From Namhaeicola litoreus (lineage in GTDB: Bacteria; Bacteroidota; Bacteroidia; Flavobacteriales; Flavobacteriaceae): a stretch of DNA of 64,000 nucleotides. The notes below the pieces were generated by a model. That model saw only the letters and a program-made list of their open reading frames with translations. It did not search any database and was not told where the DNA came from. The position numbers and the translations under genes were made by a program. Of the stretch, positions 8,286-18,289 are shown piece after piece. The stretch is from NCBI RefSeq assembly GCF_042679565.1, contig NZ_JBHTMY010000001.1, forward strand, positions 186,001 through 250,000, read 5' to 3'. Within the stretch, counting starts at the first letter, position 1, and each line of letters begins with the position of its first letter.

Positions 8286-11105
8286 CTAACCCACAACGTT
8301 AACAATCTTTCCCGGCACCACAATTACTTTTTTTGGTGTTCTTCCTTCCAAAATTTGTTGTGTTTTTTCGTGACCTAACACTTTTTCTTCTATTTCTTTC
8401 GAATTCAGGTCTAAAGGTAGTTCTAGGGTAAATTTTAATTTTCCATTAAATGAAATCGGATAATTCTTAGTACTCTCTACCAAATATTTTTCTTCAAATA
8501 CAGGAAAAGGAACAGTAGAAATTGAATCTACATACCCCAAGAGAGACCATAACTCTTCTGCAATATGAGGTGCATAGGGAGACAACAAAACGGTAAGCGG
8601 TTCTAAAATACTGCGCTTATTGCACTTTAATGCAGCTAATTCATTTACGGCAATCATAAAAGAACTGACCGACGTATTAAATGAAAAATTAGCAATATCC
8701 TCATCCACTTTTTTAATCGTTTTATGCAATGTTTTCAATTCTTCTGCCGAAGCATTTTCTTCAGACACCTCAAAATTATCGCCATTTAAAAACAATCGCC
8801 ATAGCTTTTTCAAAAAGGAATGAACCCCGGTAATTCCGGCAGTATTCCATGGCTTTGCCTGCTCCAGGGGTCCCAAGAACATTTCGTACATTCTCAAAGT
8901 ATCGGCTCCGTAATAAGCACAGATATCATCGGGATTCACAACATTGTATTTAGATTTTGACATTTTCTCCACCTCTCTACCTACCATATACTTTCCGTTC
9001 TCAAGTACAAATTCAGCATCTTTAAACTCGGGTCTCCACTCTTTAAACGCAGTTAAATCCAGTTCATTAGAAGCGTTCACCATGGATACGTCCGCATGAA
9101 TCGGCTGCACTTTTTGCTCACCAATTAAACCGTGGGAAACAAATTTATTCTGACCTTCTATACGATAAACAAAAGCACTCGTACCCAAGATCATTCCTTG
9201 GTTGATCAATTTTTTGGCATATTCATCAACAGGTAAAAGGCCTCTGTCAAACAAAAATTTCTGCCAAAATCTTGAGTACAATAAATGCCCTGTTGCATGT
9301 TCACTTCCTCCAATATACAAATCGACATCCTGCCAGTAATTCAATGCTTTTTTACTTGCAAATTCTTCTTTATTCGCTGCATCCATATACCTGTTAAAAT
9401 ACCAGGAACTACCGGCCCATCCCGGCATGGTATTTAATTCTAATGGAAAAACTATTTGATGGTCTATTTTATCATTCGAAACAACTTTATTTTCCTTCGT
9501 ATCCCAAGCCCATACAGTTGCATTCCCCAATGGAGGTTTTCCATCAGAAGTTGGTAAATATTTTTCTACTTCGGGTAAGCGCAAAGGCAAATATTCTGTA
9601 TCGATCATCACAGGCATTTCATCCTTGTAATAAACTGGAAAGGGCTCTCCCCAATATCTTTGTCGTGAAAAAACAGCATCGCGCAGTCTGTAATTTATTT
9701 TTCCTTTTCCAATTTTTCTTTCTTCAAGTGCTTTTGTGATTACTTTAATTGCTTTTTTTCCTGGCAAATCATTAATGAAATCTGAATTTGCAATGACGGC
9801 ATCTTTGTCTTCACAAGCTGCTTCAGAGATATCTACATCCTTAAATATATTTGGAATTGGTAAGTTGAAATATTTAGCAAAATCATAATCCCTTTGATCT
9901 CCGCAAGGAACCGCCATCACGGCACCTGTGCCATAGCTTGCTAAAACGTAATCACCAATCCAAATGGGAATTTGATTTCCGTTAAACGGATGAATTGCAT
10001 ATGCACCTGTAAATTCTCCACTGATGGTTTTCACATCCGACATTCTATCTCGTTCACTCTTTTTTGCAGTGGCTTTGATATAGTTTTCAATGGCTTCCTT
10101 TTGTTTTGAAGTTGTAATTTTCTCTACCAAAGGATGTTCGGGTGCCAAAGTCATAAATGACACACCAAAAATAGTATCCGGCCTGGTCGTAAACACTTCA
10201 ATTACAGCTTCCTTTTCATTAAATCCATCAACCCTAAATTTAACTGAGGCTCCTTCTGACCGACCGATCCAATTCGTTTGTGAGTCCTTTAAAGGCTGTG
10301 GCCAATCCAATTTTTGCATCCCATCTAACAATCTTTGAGCATATGCCGTTATACGCATGCTCCATTGTCTCATTTTTTTGCGTTCAACAGGATGTCCGCC
10401 TCTTTCAGAGACACCATTTACGATTTCATCATTTGCCAAAACAGTACCAAGGGCCGGACACCAATTAACTTCAGTATCAGATAAATAGGTTAATCGGTAT
10501 TTTGACAGTATCTCTTGCTTTTTACGGTTAGAAAAACCTTTCCAATCTTCTGCGCCAAACAAATGAACTCCTTCATCACAGGCGGCATTTATCTTAACGT
10601 TTCCTTCCTGGACAAAAATATTTTCCAATTCATCAATAGGTCTGGCTTGGTCTGCATCTTTACAATAATAGGAGTTAAATAATTGAATAAAAATCCATTG
10701 CGTCCATTTATAATAATCAGGATCTGATGTACGTACTTCTCTACTCCAATCAAAACTAAATCCAATTTGATCTAATTGCCTCCTATATGTTTTGATATTT
10801 TCTTCTGTTGTTGTAGCAGGATGTTGACCTGTTTGAATCGCATATTGTTCGGCTGGCAAACCAAAAGAATCATAACCCATGGGATGAAGAACATTATAAC
10901 CTTTGTGGCGCATATACCTGGCATAAATATCGCTGGCAATATAACCCAATGGGTGACCTACATGTAACCCAGCTCCACTAGGGTAAGGAAACATATCTAA
11001 CACATAAAACTTTTCCTTATCACTGTTATTCTCTGCCTGAAAAGTTTTATTTTCTTTCCAATATTTTTGCCATTTGGCCTCTATTTCATTAAAATTGTAC
11101 TTCAT
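8286..11105 (-). CDS. leuS: Leucyl-tRNA synthetase
   Basis: This is the class I synthetase that charges tRNA-Leu. The protein is 939 aa from the ATG at 11105; an upstream TTG is not needed. The HIGH-like motif HVGH is at about 48-51 after PYPSGAGL. The CP1 editing domain (about 230-450) shows TTRPDTIFGV and GTGAVMAVPCGDQRDYDF. The KMSKS motif is near residue 715 in EVEKMSKSKYN, followed by the anticodon-binding helices. The length is slightly above the bacterial mean of about 860, with an insertion near 170-190, as in other Bacteroidota. It lies upstream of the trp operon on the same strand, with no clear terminator of its own. Confidence 0.97.
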   Translation of the reverse strand: MKYNFNEIEAKWQKYWKENKTFQAENNSDKEKFYVLDMFPYPSGAGLHVGHPLGYIASDIYARYMRHKGYNVLHPMGYDSFGLPAEQYAIQTGQHPATTTEENIKTYRRQLDQIGFSFDWSREVRTSDPDYYKWTQWIFIQLFNSYYCKDADQARPIDELENIFVQEGNVKINAACDEGVHLFGAEDWKGFSNRKKQEILSKYRLTYLSDTEVNWCPALGTVLANDEIVNGVSERGGHPVERKKMRQWSMRITAYAQRLLDGMQKLDWPQPLKDSQTNWIGRSEGASVKFRVDGFNEKEAVIEVFTTRPDTIFGVSFMTLAPEHPLVEKITTSKQKEAIENYIKATAKKSERDRMSDVKTISGEFTGAYAIHPFNGNQIPIWIGDYVLASYGTGAVMAVPCGDQRDYDFAKYFNLPIPNIFKDVDISEAACEDKDAVIANSDFINDLPGKKAIKVITKALEERKIGKGKINYRLRDAVFSRQRYWGEPFPVYYKDEMPVMIDTEYLPLRLPEVEKYLPTSDGKPPLGNATVWAWDTKENKVVSNDKIDHQIVFPLELNTMPGWAGSSWYFNRYMDAANKEEFASKKALNYWQDVDLYIGGSEHATGHLLYSRFWQKFLFDRGLLPVDEYAKKLINQGMILGTSAFVYRIEGQNKFVSHGLIGEQKVQPIHADVSMVNASNELDLTAFKEWRPEFKDAEFVLENGKYMVGREVEKMSKSKYNVVNPDDICAYYGADTLRMYEMFLGPLEQAKPWNTAGITGVHSFLKKLWRLFLNGDNFEVSEENASAEELKTLHKTIKKVDEDIANFSFNTSVSSFMIAVNELAALKCNKRSILEPLTVLLSPYAPHIAEELWSLLGYVDSISTVPFPVFEEKYLVESTKNYPISFNGKLKFTLELPLDLNSKEIEEKVLGHEKTQQILEGRTPKKVIVVPGKIVNVVG

Positions 11106-11264
11106 CAAAAAAATGATTTTTTAAGTATTCTATGGGATTACCTTGCGGAAGTGCCTATTTTTGAGTTGCAAATTTACTCTTAAAGTGCCAAAAGACAAAA
11201 GAATTCTCCTTTCTGAAAAATAGTAGCTAATTTTAACCAAAAGAAAAGCAAATTACTTTTTAAA

Positions 11265-12035
11265 ATGACAAAAAAAATAGGCTTGATTTTATCTGGAGGT
11301 GGAGTGAGGACTATGGCACATATTGGTTTGATCAAATGCTTAAATGAGGAAAACATAAAAATTGATGCGATTGGAGGCACAAGTGCCGGTGCTGTCGTGG
11401 CAGCAATGTATGCCAATGGTTATGAAACAAAAGAAATGTTAGATTTCTTTAAAAACACCTCTCTTTTTAGGTATTCTCTATATACCTTTTCTAAACCTGG
11501 TATTATAGATAGTGAAAAGTTTATTTCTACTTTTAAAAAAATCTTCCCTAGAGACGCTTTTGAACAACTTCGAATTCCGACCTATATTACTGCGACCAAC
11601 TTATTATCTGGAAAACTAAGGTATTTTACGAAAGGAGAATTGATTAGACCTCTTATTGCTTCCTCTGCTTTGCCGCCTGTTTTTTCACCAATAGAAATCA
11701 ATGGAGAACTATATTGTGATGGAGGAATTCTGGACAACTTTCCTATTCAACCCTTAAAAAAATCTACAGATGTTTTAATTGGCTCCTTTATCAACCCTCT
11801 TGAAAACATCTCCAAAAATCAGATTGACAGCACCCTAAAGCTCATTTATAGAGTGTATCAGATTGGCTTAGATGCAAAAGACATTAAAAAATTCAAGCAT
11901 TGCAACTATGTCTTTATACCACAAAATTTAAAGAAAATAGGTGTTTTAGATACCAAATCAATCGAACAATCTTTTCAATTAGGTTATGAACAAGCCAAAA
12001 AAGAAATCGACCAGATAAAATTAGCAATCAATTAA
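11265..12035 (+). CDS. Patatin-like phospholipase family protein
   Basis: This is a 256-aa single-domain patatin/RssA-type hydrolase. The oxyanion loop is SGGGVR (10-15), the nucleophile elbow is GGTSAG with Ser40, and the dyad aspartate is D152 in CDGG. No signal peptide is visible, so it is expected to act in the cytoplasm or at the inner membrane as an acyl-ester hydrolase. The substrate is unknown. It is divergent from leuS and is followed after 28 bases by the amidohydrolase gene in the same direction, so the two may be co-transcribed. Confidence 0.9.
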   Translation: MTKKIGLILSGGGVRTMAHIGLIKCLNEENIKIDAIGGTSAGAVVAAMYANGYETKEMLDFFKNTSLFRYSLYTFSKPGIIDSEKFISTFKKIFPRDAFEQLRIPTYITATNLLSGKLRYFTKGELIRPLIASSALPPVFSPIEINGELYCDGGILDNFPIQPLKKSTDVLIGSFINPLENISKNQIDSTLKLIYRVYQIGLDAKDIKKFKHCNYVFIPQNLKKIGVLDTKSIEQSFQLGYEQAKKEIDQIKLAIN

Positions 12036-12063
12036 TAATTTTATATTTAGCAAAAAAATACCC

Positions 12064-13695
12064 ATGAGAAATTTCTTTATCTTTTGTTCACTTATTCTAT
12101 TCTATTCTTGTTCTGATTCAAAAGCTACTGCGGAATTAATCGTGATCAACGGAAATATATATACTGTTGACGAGGAATTTGGAAAAGCACAAGCATTTGC
12201 AGTTTCTAATGGAAAATTTCTTGCTGTGGGAACCAATGAGGAAATCACAAATCAATACAAAAGCGATCAGACCATCGATGCAAAGAACCAAACAATTGTT
12301 CCCGGATTAATTGATGCACATTGCCATTTTTTTAATTATGGATTTGTTTTACAAGAACTTGATTTAGTCGGCACAAAGAGTTACAAAGAAATTGTTCAAA
12401 AAATAGTCGATTTTCAAAAAGAAAAAAACAGACCATTTATTTTGGGTCGAGGCTGGGATCAAAACGATTGGGAAATAAAAGATTTCCCAACAAAAGACAC
12501 ACTTGACCTGCTTTTTCCTGATACACCTATTGCTTTAGGAAGAATAGACGGGCACGCGCTTTTGGTAAATCAGAAAGTTTTAGACTTAGCTGGTATAAAT
12601 GAAAAGACAAAAGTTGAAGGCGGGGAAATCATTAAACAAAATGGAAAAATTACAGGTGTTTTAGTAGATAATGCAGAGGAGTTGGTAAACAAAATCATCC
12701 CTAGAAGCACAAAAGAAAATGCAATTAACGCCTTATTAGATGCACAAAAAGTTTGCTTTTCTTTGGGTTTAACAACTGTTGACGATGCTGGCTTGAGCAA
12801 ATTTGCCATCAACTTGATCGACAGCTTACAACAAGCTCAAAAGTTAAAAATGAGGGTATATGCCATGGTTTCTGTGAGCGATGAAAACCTAGATCATTTT
12901 ATTAATAATGGCATTATCAAAACAGATCGATTAAATGTTCGATCTTTTAAAGTATACTCAGATGGAGCTCTTGGATCTCGTGGCGCAGCCATGAGAGCGC
13001 CTTATTCAGACAGAGAAAATCATTTTGGAGCTTTGGTAACTGGTGTAGAAAAAACAAAAGAAATAGCCCAGAGAATAGCCAATTCAGATTATCAGATGAA
13101 TACACATGCCATAGGGGATTCTGCCAACACCTTTCTATTAAAAACCTATCAAAAGGTTTTGAAAGGGAAGGTTGACAGAAGGTGGAGAATAGAGCATGCA
13201 CAAATTGTTTCTCCCGAAGATTTTGAATTTTATAAAGAAATAATTCCTTCTGTTCAACCTACCCATGCTACAAGCGATATGTATTGGGCGGAAGACAGGG
13301 TTGGAAGTGACCGAATTAAAGGGGCTTATGCCTATAAAAATTTATTGAATGAGTATGGAAAAATTGCTTTAGGTACAGATTTCCCGGTAGAACAAGTAAA
13401 TCCCATGCTCACATTTTACGCTGCAGTTTCAAGAAAAGACCTCCAAGGTTTTCCTGAATATGGATTCAATCCTGAAAACGCACTTTCTAGAGAAGAGACT
13501 TTAAAAGGTATGACAATATGGGCGGCGTATTCCAATTTTGAAGAAAATGAAAAAGGAAGTATCGAAAACGGTAAATTAGCTGATTTTGTGATCTTAGATC
13601 AAGATATTATGACCGAGGATATCCATAAGATTCCCGAAACAAAAGTGCTATCCACTTTTGTAAACGGAGAAAGGGTTTATGATATTATGAAATAG
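12064..13695 (+). CDS. YtcJ-like amidohydrolase lipoprotein
   Basis: The 543-aa protein has a lipoprotein signal (MRNFFIFCSLILFYSC, lipid Cys16). It continues into an amidohydrolase superfamily fold. The metal-binding H-x-H is in GLIDAHCHF (H86, H88), and later His residues are in MNTHAIGDSAN and RIEHAQIVS. An aspartate is near the end in LGTDFPVE. These are the ligands of the YtcJ/metal-dependent amidohydrolase group. It is probably anchored in the cell envelope and hydrolyses an amide or related bond; the substrate is unknown. Its last 11 bases overlap the 3' end of the convergent DUF2911 gene. Confidence 0.9.
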   Translation: MRNFFIFCSLILFYSCSDSKATAELIVINGNIYTVDEEFGKAQAFAVSNGKFLAVGTNEEITNQYKSDQTIDAKNQTIVPGLIDAHCHFFNYGFVLQELDLVGTKSYKEIVQKIVDFQKEKNRPFILGRGWDQNDWEIKDFPTKDTLDLLFPDTPIALGRIDGHALLVNQKVLDLAGINEKTKVEGGEIIKQNGKITGVLVDNAEELVNKIIPRSTKENAINALLDAQKVCFSLGLTTVDDAGLSKFAINLIDSLQQAQKLKMRVYAMVSVSDENLDHFINNGIIKTDRLNVRSFKVYSDGALGSRGAAMRAPYSDRENHFGALVTGVEKTKEIAQRIANSDYQMNTHAIGDSANTFLLKTYQKVLKGKVDRRWRIEHAQIVSPEDFEFYKEIIPSVQPTHATSDMYWAEDRVGSDRIKGAYAYKNLLNEYGKIALGTDFPVEQVNPMLTFYAAVSRKDLQGFPEYGFNPENALSREETLKGMTIWAAYSNFEENEKGSIENGKLADFVILDQDIMTEDIHKIPETKVLSTFVNGERVYDIMK

Positions 13696-14218
13696 GTACA
13701 ATTACTCTGGTGGTATCCCAACCAAAAATCATATTGATTACTTTCCCTTTTTCTTTAAATCCAATAGAAAAAACTTCAATTTCTTCTGCCTTGCGAACTT
13801 TGGATTTTACTCTGACAACATCAAATTTTTCTTTGTAGGAAGAAGTACCCCAAGTATCTAGATGAGAGCTTAATATAATGGTCCATTCTTCTGCTTCAGG
13901 TATGGCATAAAGGGTGTAAGTACCTTTTTTCACTTCTTGATCTCCAAAAATTACGTCTTCATAAAAAGTAATTTCTGTTGTTTCGTTAGCTCCAACACGC
14001 CATACCTCACCAAATGGAACTAAACCTCCAAAAATTTCTCTGCCATTCTTTTGAGGTCTTCCATAAAGTACTTTTACCAATGGCGGCATTAAATTTGTTT
14101 TGCGATAATATACTATGTCGTGCGGACTTTTATCTACAATTTGGAAGTTTTGTGCTTCTGTTTGCGTCGAGAAAATAAAACTCAACAATACAAAAAATAA
14201 AAGGTAAAGATTCTTCAT
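13685..14218 (-). CDS. DUF2911 domain secreted protein (copy 1)
   Basis: The 177-aa protein has a Sec signal peptide (about 1-22, ending TEAQ) and a DUF2911 domain covering the rest. Recognisable family motifs are KVLYGRPQKNGREIFGGLVPFGEVWRVGANETTEI, YTLYAIP and WTIILSSHLDTWG. It is a beta-rich domain of unknown function common in Bacteroidota and is presumably periplasmic. A paralogue lies immediately upstream (28 bases between the genes). The 3' end overlaps the convergent amidohydrolase gene by 11 bases. No function is assigned. Confidence 0.9.
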   Translation of the reverse strand: MKNLYLLFFVLLSFIFSTQTEAQNFQIVDKSPHDIVYYRKTNLMPPLVKVLYGRPQKNGREIFGGLVPFGEVWRVGANETTEITFYEDVIFGDQEVKKGTYTLYAIPEAEEWTIILSSHLDTWGTSSYKEKFDVVRVKSKVRKAEEIEVFSIGFKEKGKVINMIFGWDTTRVIVPIS

Positions 14219-14245
14219 AATTATTTTGATGAGTTCAACAATTTT

Positions 14246-14803
14246 TTAAAGCTCTGCCAAGAATGGGGAATAGGATTCTACAGGGATATTAACTCGTGTA
14301 GTGTCCCAAGCCAAAACCATAAAATTTCTATTGTAATTTTGATTAAACGCAATTGAAAAAATATCGATTGGCTCTCCTTTTTTTACAGGTATTTTAATTC
14401 TGGCAACATCTTTTGATTCGTCGTAGAAAAAAGCACCCCAAGTATCTGTATTACTATTTAAAATAATTGTCCATTCTTTCTCACCAGGAATGGTATGTAG
14501 AATATATGTCCCAGCCTTTACCAACTCATCGCCAAATTTAATGTCTGTAAAGAATTTTACTTCTGTAGCTTCATTATCACCCGTTCGCCAAATTTCTCCA
14601 AACGGAATTTGCTTACCAAAAACTTCTGTTTCTAGTTTATGCGGACGGCTGTAAACTACTTTTATAAGCGGTTTTGACAATTGATTTGCTCGCAAATAAG
14701 CAATGTCTGTTGGATTTTTATCTAAAGGTGAAAATCGTTGTGCAGTAATGTGATTGCATACCAATAGCATCATCATCACAACACCAAAATACATTTTTTT
14801 CAT
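14246..14803 (-). CDS. DUF2911 domain secreted protein (copy 2)
   Basis: This is the paralogue of the downstream DUF2911 gene: 185 aa from the ATG at 14803, which opens a clear signal peptide (MKKMYFGVVMMMLLVCNHITAQ). A longer frame up to 14869 adds a non-signal-like N-terminus and is not preferred. It shares with its neighbour the order VVYSRPHKLETEVFG, PFGEIWRTGDNEATEV, YILHTIPGEKEWTIILNS and a final WDTTRVNIPV. The pair looks like an old tandem duplication, since sequences differ throughout. Function unknown. Confidence 0.88.
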   Translation of the reverse strand: MKKMYFGVVMMMLLVCNHITAQRFSPLDKNPTDIAYLRANQLSKPLIKVVYSRPHKLETEVFGKQIPFGEIWRTGDNEATEVKFFTDIKFGDELVKAGTYILHTIPGEKEWTIILNSNTDTWGAFFYDESKDVARIKIPVKKGEPIDIFSIAFNQNYNRNFMVLAWDTTRVNIPVESYSPFLAEL

Positions 14804-15008
14804 AGCAATTGAATATCTTTTGTAGATGTTGTATTTAATATAAACGCAAATTGTTCTTTGATATTGCACGAAGGATGGTTCTTGAATATACCGCGTTATT
14901 AAAACTTAATAGTTAACGCTAATTGCAATATGTTTTTTATTTCTAAAGCTGTAATTTTGGGTATATTGCAGCGCCTATAAGGCCAGCTAACAATAAATAG
15001 TTTTTAAA

Positions 15009-16190
15009 TTGTTCCTCTTTAAACATTCCCTCTGTCTATGTCGCATATTAGTGCTGTCAGCAATCTTTTTAGGAGTGATTTTTAAATCTTTCGGACAGGA
15101 TACTTTAAAAACAACACAATTTATTTCTAGGCCACAAAAAACTTCTAAATACAATCTCGAACTCCAATCTAAATTTGAATTTGGTGGTGTAATTACTGCA
15201 TTAGAGGAAAGAGGTATTTACGAATATTACGGTACCGATATGAGAATGGGATTCAGAAAAAAAGAAAACAATGCTTATTCTACCTTATATCGTTCTCCTG
15301 TGTTTGGTATAGGATTTTACGCTGGCACATTTAAGGATAATGTTTTTGGAAACCCTTATGCAATAGATGGTTTTGTAGATATTCCAGTAATGCATATGCC
15401 GGATAATTGGGAATGGATTTATAGTCTGGGTCTTGGGTTAGCTACAAATTTTAACTTTTATGATCCCATAAAAAATCCTACCAATGAAATCATTGGGTCA
15501 AGGAGGAATGTTTATATAGCCTTGTCTACAGAATTACGCTACTATATTACTCCTCATTGGAAAATTGGGGCTGGAGCGGGCTTTAAACACTTCTCAAATG
15601 GAAGACTTCGATTGCCAAACAAGAGTATCAACGTATTACCTTTTTCTGTCATGGCATCCTATAATTTTAATGATGAAAAAACAGTTTTAGACAAATCAAA
15701 AATATCGGAATTTATACCATTTAACATGTTCAGTTTTTTTGGAGCTGTCGGTAATCGTAATTTTGAGTATGGAAAAGCGGACTATTTTAAATCTACCCTT
15801 AGCGCCAATTTTTTACATCAATTTCAATACAAATATAGATTTGGTTTAGGCTTTGAACTATTCTATACAGCTGGCGCATTAGATAGAGTTACCGAAGACA
15901 AAACCAATTTTAAAAAGCAGTTTAGTTATGGGGTAGTTGGCCTTTGGGAATGGGTATTAACAGATCGAATTTATGTCCCCTTGAATGTTGGTGTTTATTT
16001 AAACCGAAATGAAGAAAATGAAGAAAGTGCCATTTACAAAAGACTTGGTTTTAGGTACCTGATAGGCCAGCAAAAAAAACTATTTGTAGGATTAAGTTTA
16101 AAGGTGACCGAGACAAGATCAGATTATATAGAATGGACCTTAGGTTACACTTTCAAAAAAGACCCAAATAATTATCAGTTGTTATATTAA
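15009..16190 (+). CDS. PagL-like lipid A deacylase / acyloxyacyl hydrolase family outer-membrane protein
   Basis: The 393-aa protein has a signal peptide ending SFGQ (about residue 30) followed by amphipathic beta strands. The segment GAGAGFKHFSNGRLRLPNKS matches the PagL catalytic region, with His194 and Ser196 in the H-x-S motif. PagL removes the 3-O-linked acyl chain of lipid A in the outer membrane. The protein is more than twice the length of PagL because of extra strands after the catalytic segment. The only start in frame after the upstream stop is the TTG at 15009, so the annotated start uses TTG. It lies 119 bases upstream of a two-component system that might respond to envelope state. 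Confidence 0.75.
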   Translation: MFLFKHSLCLCRILVLSAIFLGVIFKSFGQDTLKTTQFISRPQKTSKYNLELQSKFEFGGVITALEERGIYEYYGTDMRMGFRKKENNAYSTLYRSPVFGIGFYAGTFKDNVFGNPYAIDGFVDIPVMHMPDNWEWIYSLGLGLATNFNFYDPIKNPTNEIIGSRRNVYIALSTELRYYITPHWKIGAGAGFKHFSNGRLRLPNKSINVLPFSVMASYNFNDEKTVLDKSKISEFIPFNMFSFFGAVGNRNFEYGKADYFKSTLSANFLHQFQYKYRFGLGFELFYTAGALDRVTEDKTNFKKQFSYGVVGLWEWVLTDRIYVPLNVGVYLNRNEENEESAIYKRLGFRYLIGQQKKLFVGLSLKVTETRSDYIEWTLGYTFKKDPNNYQLLY

Positions 16191-16244
16191 TTTTATTACC
16201 GAGTATCAATTAGACCTCTTTAATTTTAACAGTCCGTTTGCAAG

Positions 16245-16271
16245 GCAAGTAATATTTATTAAATAACTTGC
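16245..16271. promoter_or_regulatory. Imperfect inverted repeat upstream of two-component system
   Basis: GCAAGT (16245-16250) and ACTTGC (16266-16271) flank a 15-base AT-rich spacer with further partial dyad symmetry. It lies 39 bases before the response regulator ATG. It could be an operator for autoregulation, but nothing else supports this. Confidence 0.3.
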
Positions 16272-16309
16272 ATCTTTTCAAGCAATTGTGCTTTTTTAAA
16301 ATATGATCG

Positions 16310-16984
16310 ATGAAAATACTTGTTGTTGAGGACGAAATGGATCTGGTTCAAGTTACTTGCAATTATCTTCAAAAAGCTGAATTTATTTGTGAACACGCCA
16401 TGGATTTTCTGAGTGCCGAAGATAAATTGGTGACTTATGATTATGATATTGTTGTTCTCGATATCAATTTACCCGGTGGAAACGGCCTTGATTTATTAAA
16501 ATATATCAAAAAGAACAAACCGCGGACTGGTGTTTTAATCGTCTCTGCGAAAAATTCATTAGACGACAAATTGAAGGGGCTTGATTTAGGCGCAGATGAT
16601 TATATTACGAAACCATTTCATTTGGCAGAGTTAAATTCAAGGATCAATTCACTTATAAGAAGGCGACATTATGACGGTGATCAGAAGATAACATTTAACG
16701 AAATAGAAATAGATCCTGAAGCCAAATCTGTAAAGGTTCTTGATAAACCTGTTGAATTAACCAAAAAGGAATATCACCTTTTATTGTATTTTGTCACAAA
16801 TAAAGGTCGGGTTCTAACCAAGGAAAGTATTGCAGAACACCTTTGGGGAGACAATGCTGACATGCTCGATAATTTTGATTTTATTTACACACACATGCGA
16901 AATTTAAGAAAAAAACTAAGTCTATTGGGATGTCCTGATTATCTTCAAACGATATATGGATTGGGGTACAAATTTGGTGATTAA
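16310..16984 (+). CDS. OmpR-family response regulator
   Basis: The 224-aa protein has a receiver domain (about 1-115) with the acidic pocket VEDE (7-10), phospho-acceptor Asp51 in VVLDINLPG, and Lys101 in YITKPF. A winged-helix DNA-binding domain (about 128-222) ends with RKKLSLLG...IYGLGYKF. The stop codon overlaps the start of the kinase gene (TAATG), so the two are translationally coupled and form a pair. The target genes are unknown. The PagL-like gene just upstream is a natural candidate. Confidence 0.93.
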   Translation: MKILVVEDEMDLVQVTCNYLQKAEFICEHAMDFLSAEDKLVTYDYDIVVLDINLPGGNGLDLLKYIKKNKPRTGVLIVSAKNSLDDKLKGLDLGADDYITKPFHLAELNSRINSLIRRRHYDGDQKITFNEIEIDPEAKSVKVLDKPVELTKKEYHLLLYFVTNKGRVLTKESIAEHLWGDNADMLDNFDFIYTHMRNLRKKLSLLGCPDYLQTIYGLGYKFGD

Positions 16985-18231
16985 TGAAACTGCTCAATAA
17001 AACCCGGCGAACCTATTTTATTTATTCTGCCATCATTTTTGTCTTATCAAGTACAACCATTTTTTTTGTTCTAAAAAGAGTAATGGCTCAAAGGCAGGAT
17101 GAAAAACTCTTGTGGGATAAAGAACTCATTGCACAAAGGTTAAAATATGACTATCCATTACCCATTTTAGAAGTTGATGATTACGAATTAGACTACCCTG
17201 TAAGAGATACACTGTATTTTAAAGACACAATGCTTTACCAAATTATCGGTGGAGTAGAGAATTATGAATTGTACAGACAGCTTACTTCAATTGAAACACT
17301 ACAAGGTAAAACCTATAAAATTGTTACAAGAAGTTCACAGGTAAAAAACCATGAATTTATTCTTGCAATTACAATTTCGGTCGCTGTTGTTGTCTTTTTA
17401 TTAATTCTTTCCGCTTATATATTAAATACCTATGTGGCAAAAAAATTCTGGAATCCTTTTTACAAAAATCTTGACAAATTAAAGAATTACTCATTTGAAA
17501 ATGCAGAGCCCATCGCTTTAGAAGAATCTCAAATAGATGAATTCAAAGAACTAAATCATTCCTTATATAAACTCACAGACAAACTCAGTACAGACTTTCA
17601 GAATCTGAAAGAATTTACTGAAAACGCTTCACACGAAATGCAAACTCCTTTGGCCATTATTCAGTCGAAACTTGAATATTTAATGCAGTCTGAAAATCTC
17701 AATATAGAAGACAAACAGACCATTAGTACAGTTTTTAGCGCCTCAAAAAGACTCTCGAAATTGAACAAGACATTGTTGATGCTTTCGAAAATAGAAAACC
17801 AACAGTATAGCCAGAAAAAAGAAATTTTAGTGAATGAAATAGTAAATCAGCAATTAGAGATTTTTGAAGATTTTATCCTCAGTAAGGACCTTACCATAAG
17901 TAAGAATCTTACCTTAGATGCTAAAGTAAATGCAAATCCACTTTTATTAGATATGGTTGTCTCAAATCTGATCAGTAACGCCATTAAGCACAATCAAGAA
18001 GGGGGTAGCATAGAAATTCACACAAATGAGGTATACCTCTCGGTTGCAAACACAGGTAAACCAACAAAAACTTCTTCAGATATGTTGTTTGATCGTTTTA
18101 AAAAGGAGAGTACTTCCTCAGATTCATTTGGCCTCGGCCTTGCAATTGTAAAAAAGATTTGCGACGTACACGAATGGAAAATAAACCATCATTACAGTGA
18201 AGGCCTGCATCATTTCACCATTTATTTTTGA
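16984..18231 (+). CDS. Sensor histidine kinase, partner of the upstream OmpR-type regulator
   Basis: The 415-aa protein has TM1 (about 12-30), a short extracytoplasmic loop (about 35-122) and TM2 (about 126-148). The H-box ENASHEMQTPLAIIQSKLEYL has phospho-acceptor His217. The ATPase shows N332 in SNLISNAIKH, G1 VANTG (354-358) and G2 FGLGLAIV. The extracellular part is only about 90 residues, with no recognised sensor fold. The reading frame starts on the last base of the response regulator stop. Kinases of this shape in Bacteroidota often sense envelope or metal stress; the signal here is unknown. Confidence 0.93.
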   Translation: MKLLNKTRRTYFIYSAIIFVLSSTTIFFVLKRVMAQRQDEKLLWDKELIAQRLKYDYPLPILEVDDYELDYPVRDTLYFKDTMLYQIIGGVENYELYRQLTSIETLQGKTYKIVTRSSQVKNHEFILAITISVAVVVFLLILSAYILNTYVAKKFWNPFYKNLDKLKNYSFENAEPIALEESQIDEFKELNHSLYKLTDKLSTDFQNLKEFTENASHEMQTPLAIIQSKLEYLMQSENLNIEDKQTISTVFSASKRLSKLNKTLLMLSKIENQQYSQKKEILVNEIVNQQLEIFEDFILSKDLTISKNLTLDAKVNANPLLLDMVVSNLISNAIKHNQEGGSIEIHTNEVYLSVANTGKPTKTSSDMLFDRFKKESTSSDSFGLGLAIVKKICDVHEWKINHHYSEGLHHFTIYF

Positions 18232-18289
18232 TTTTTTTTTAAATCTGAAGAAAACTTCAGATTCTCTTAAGAATTACCACATACATTTG

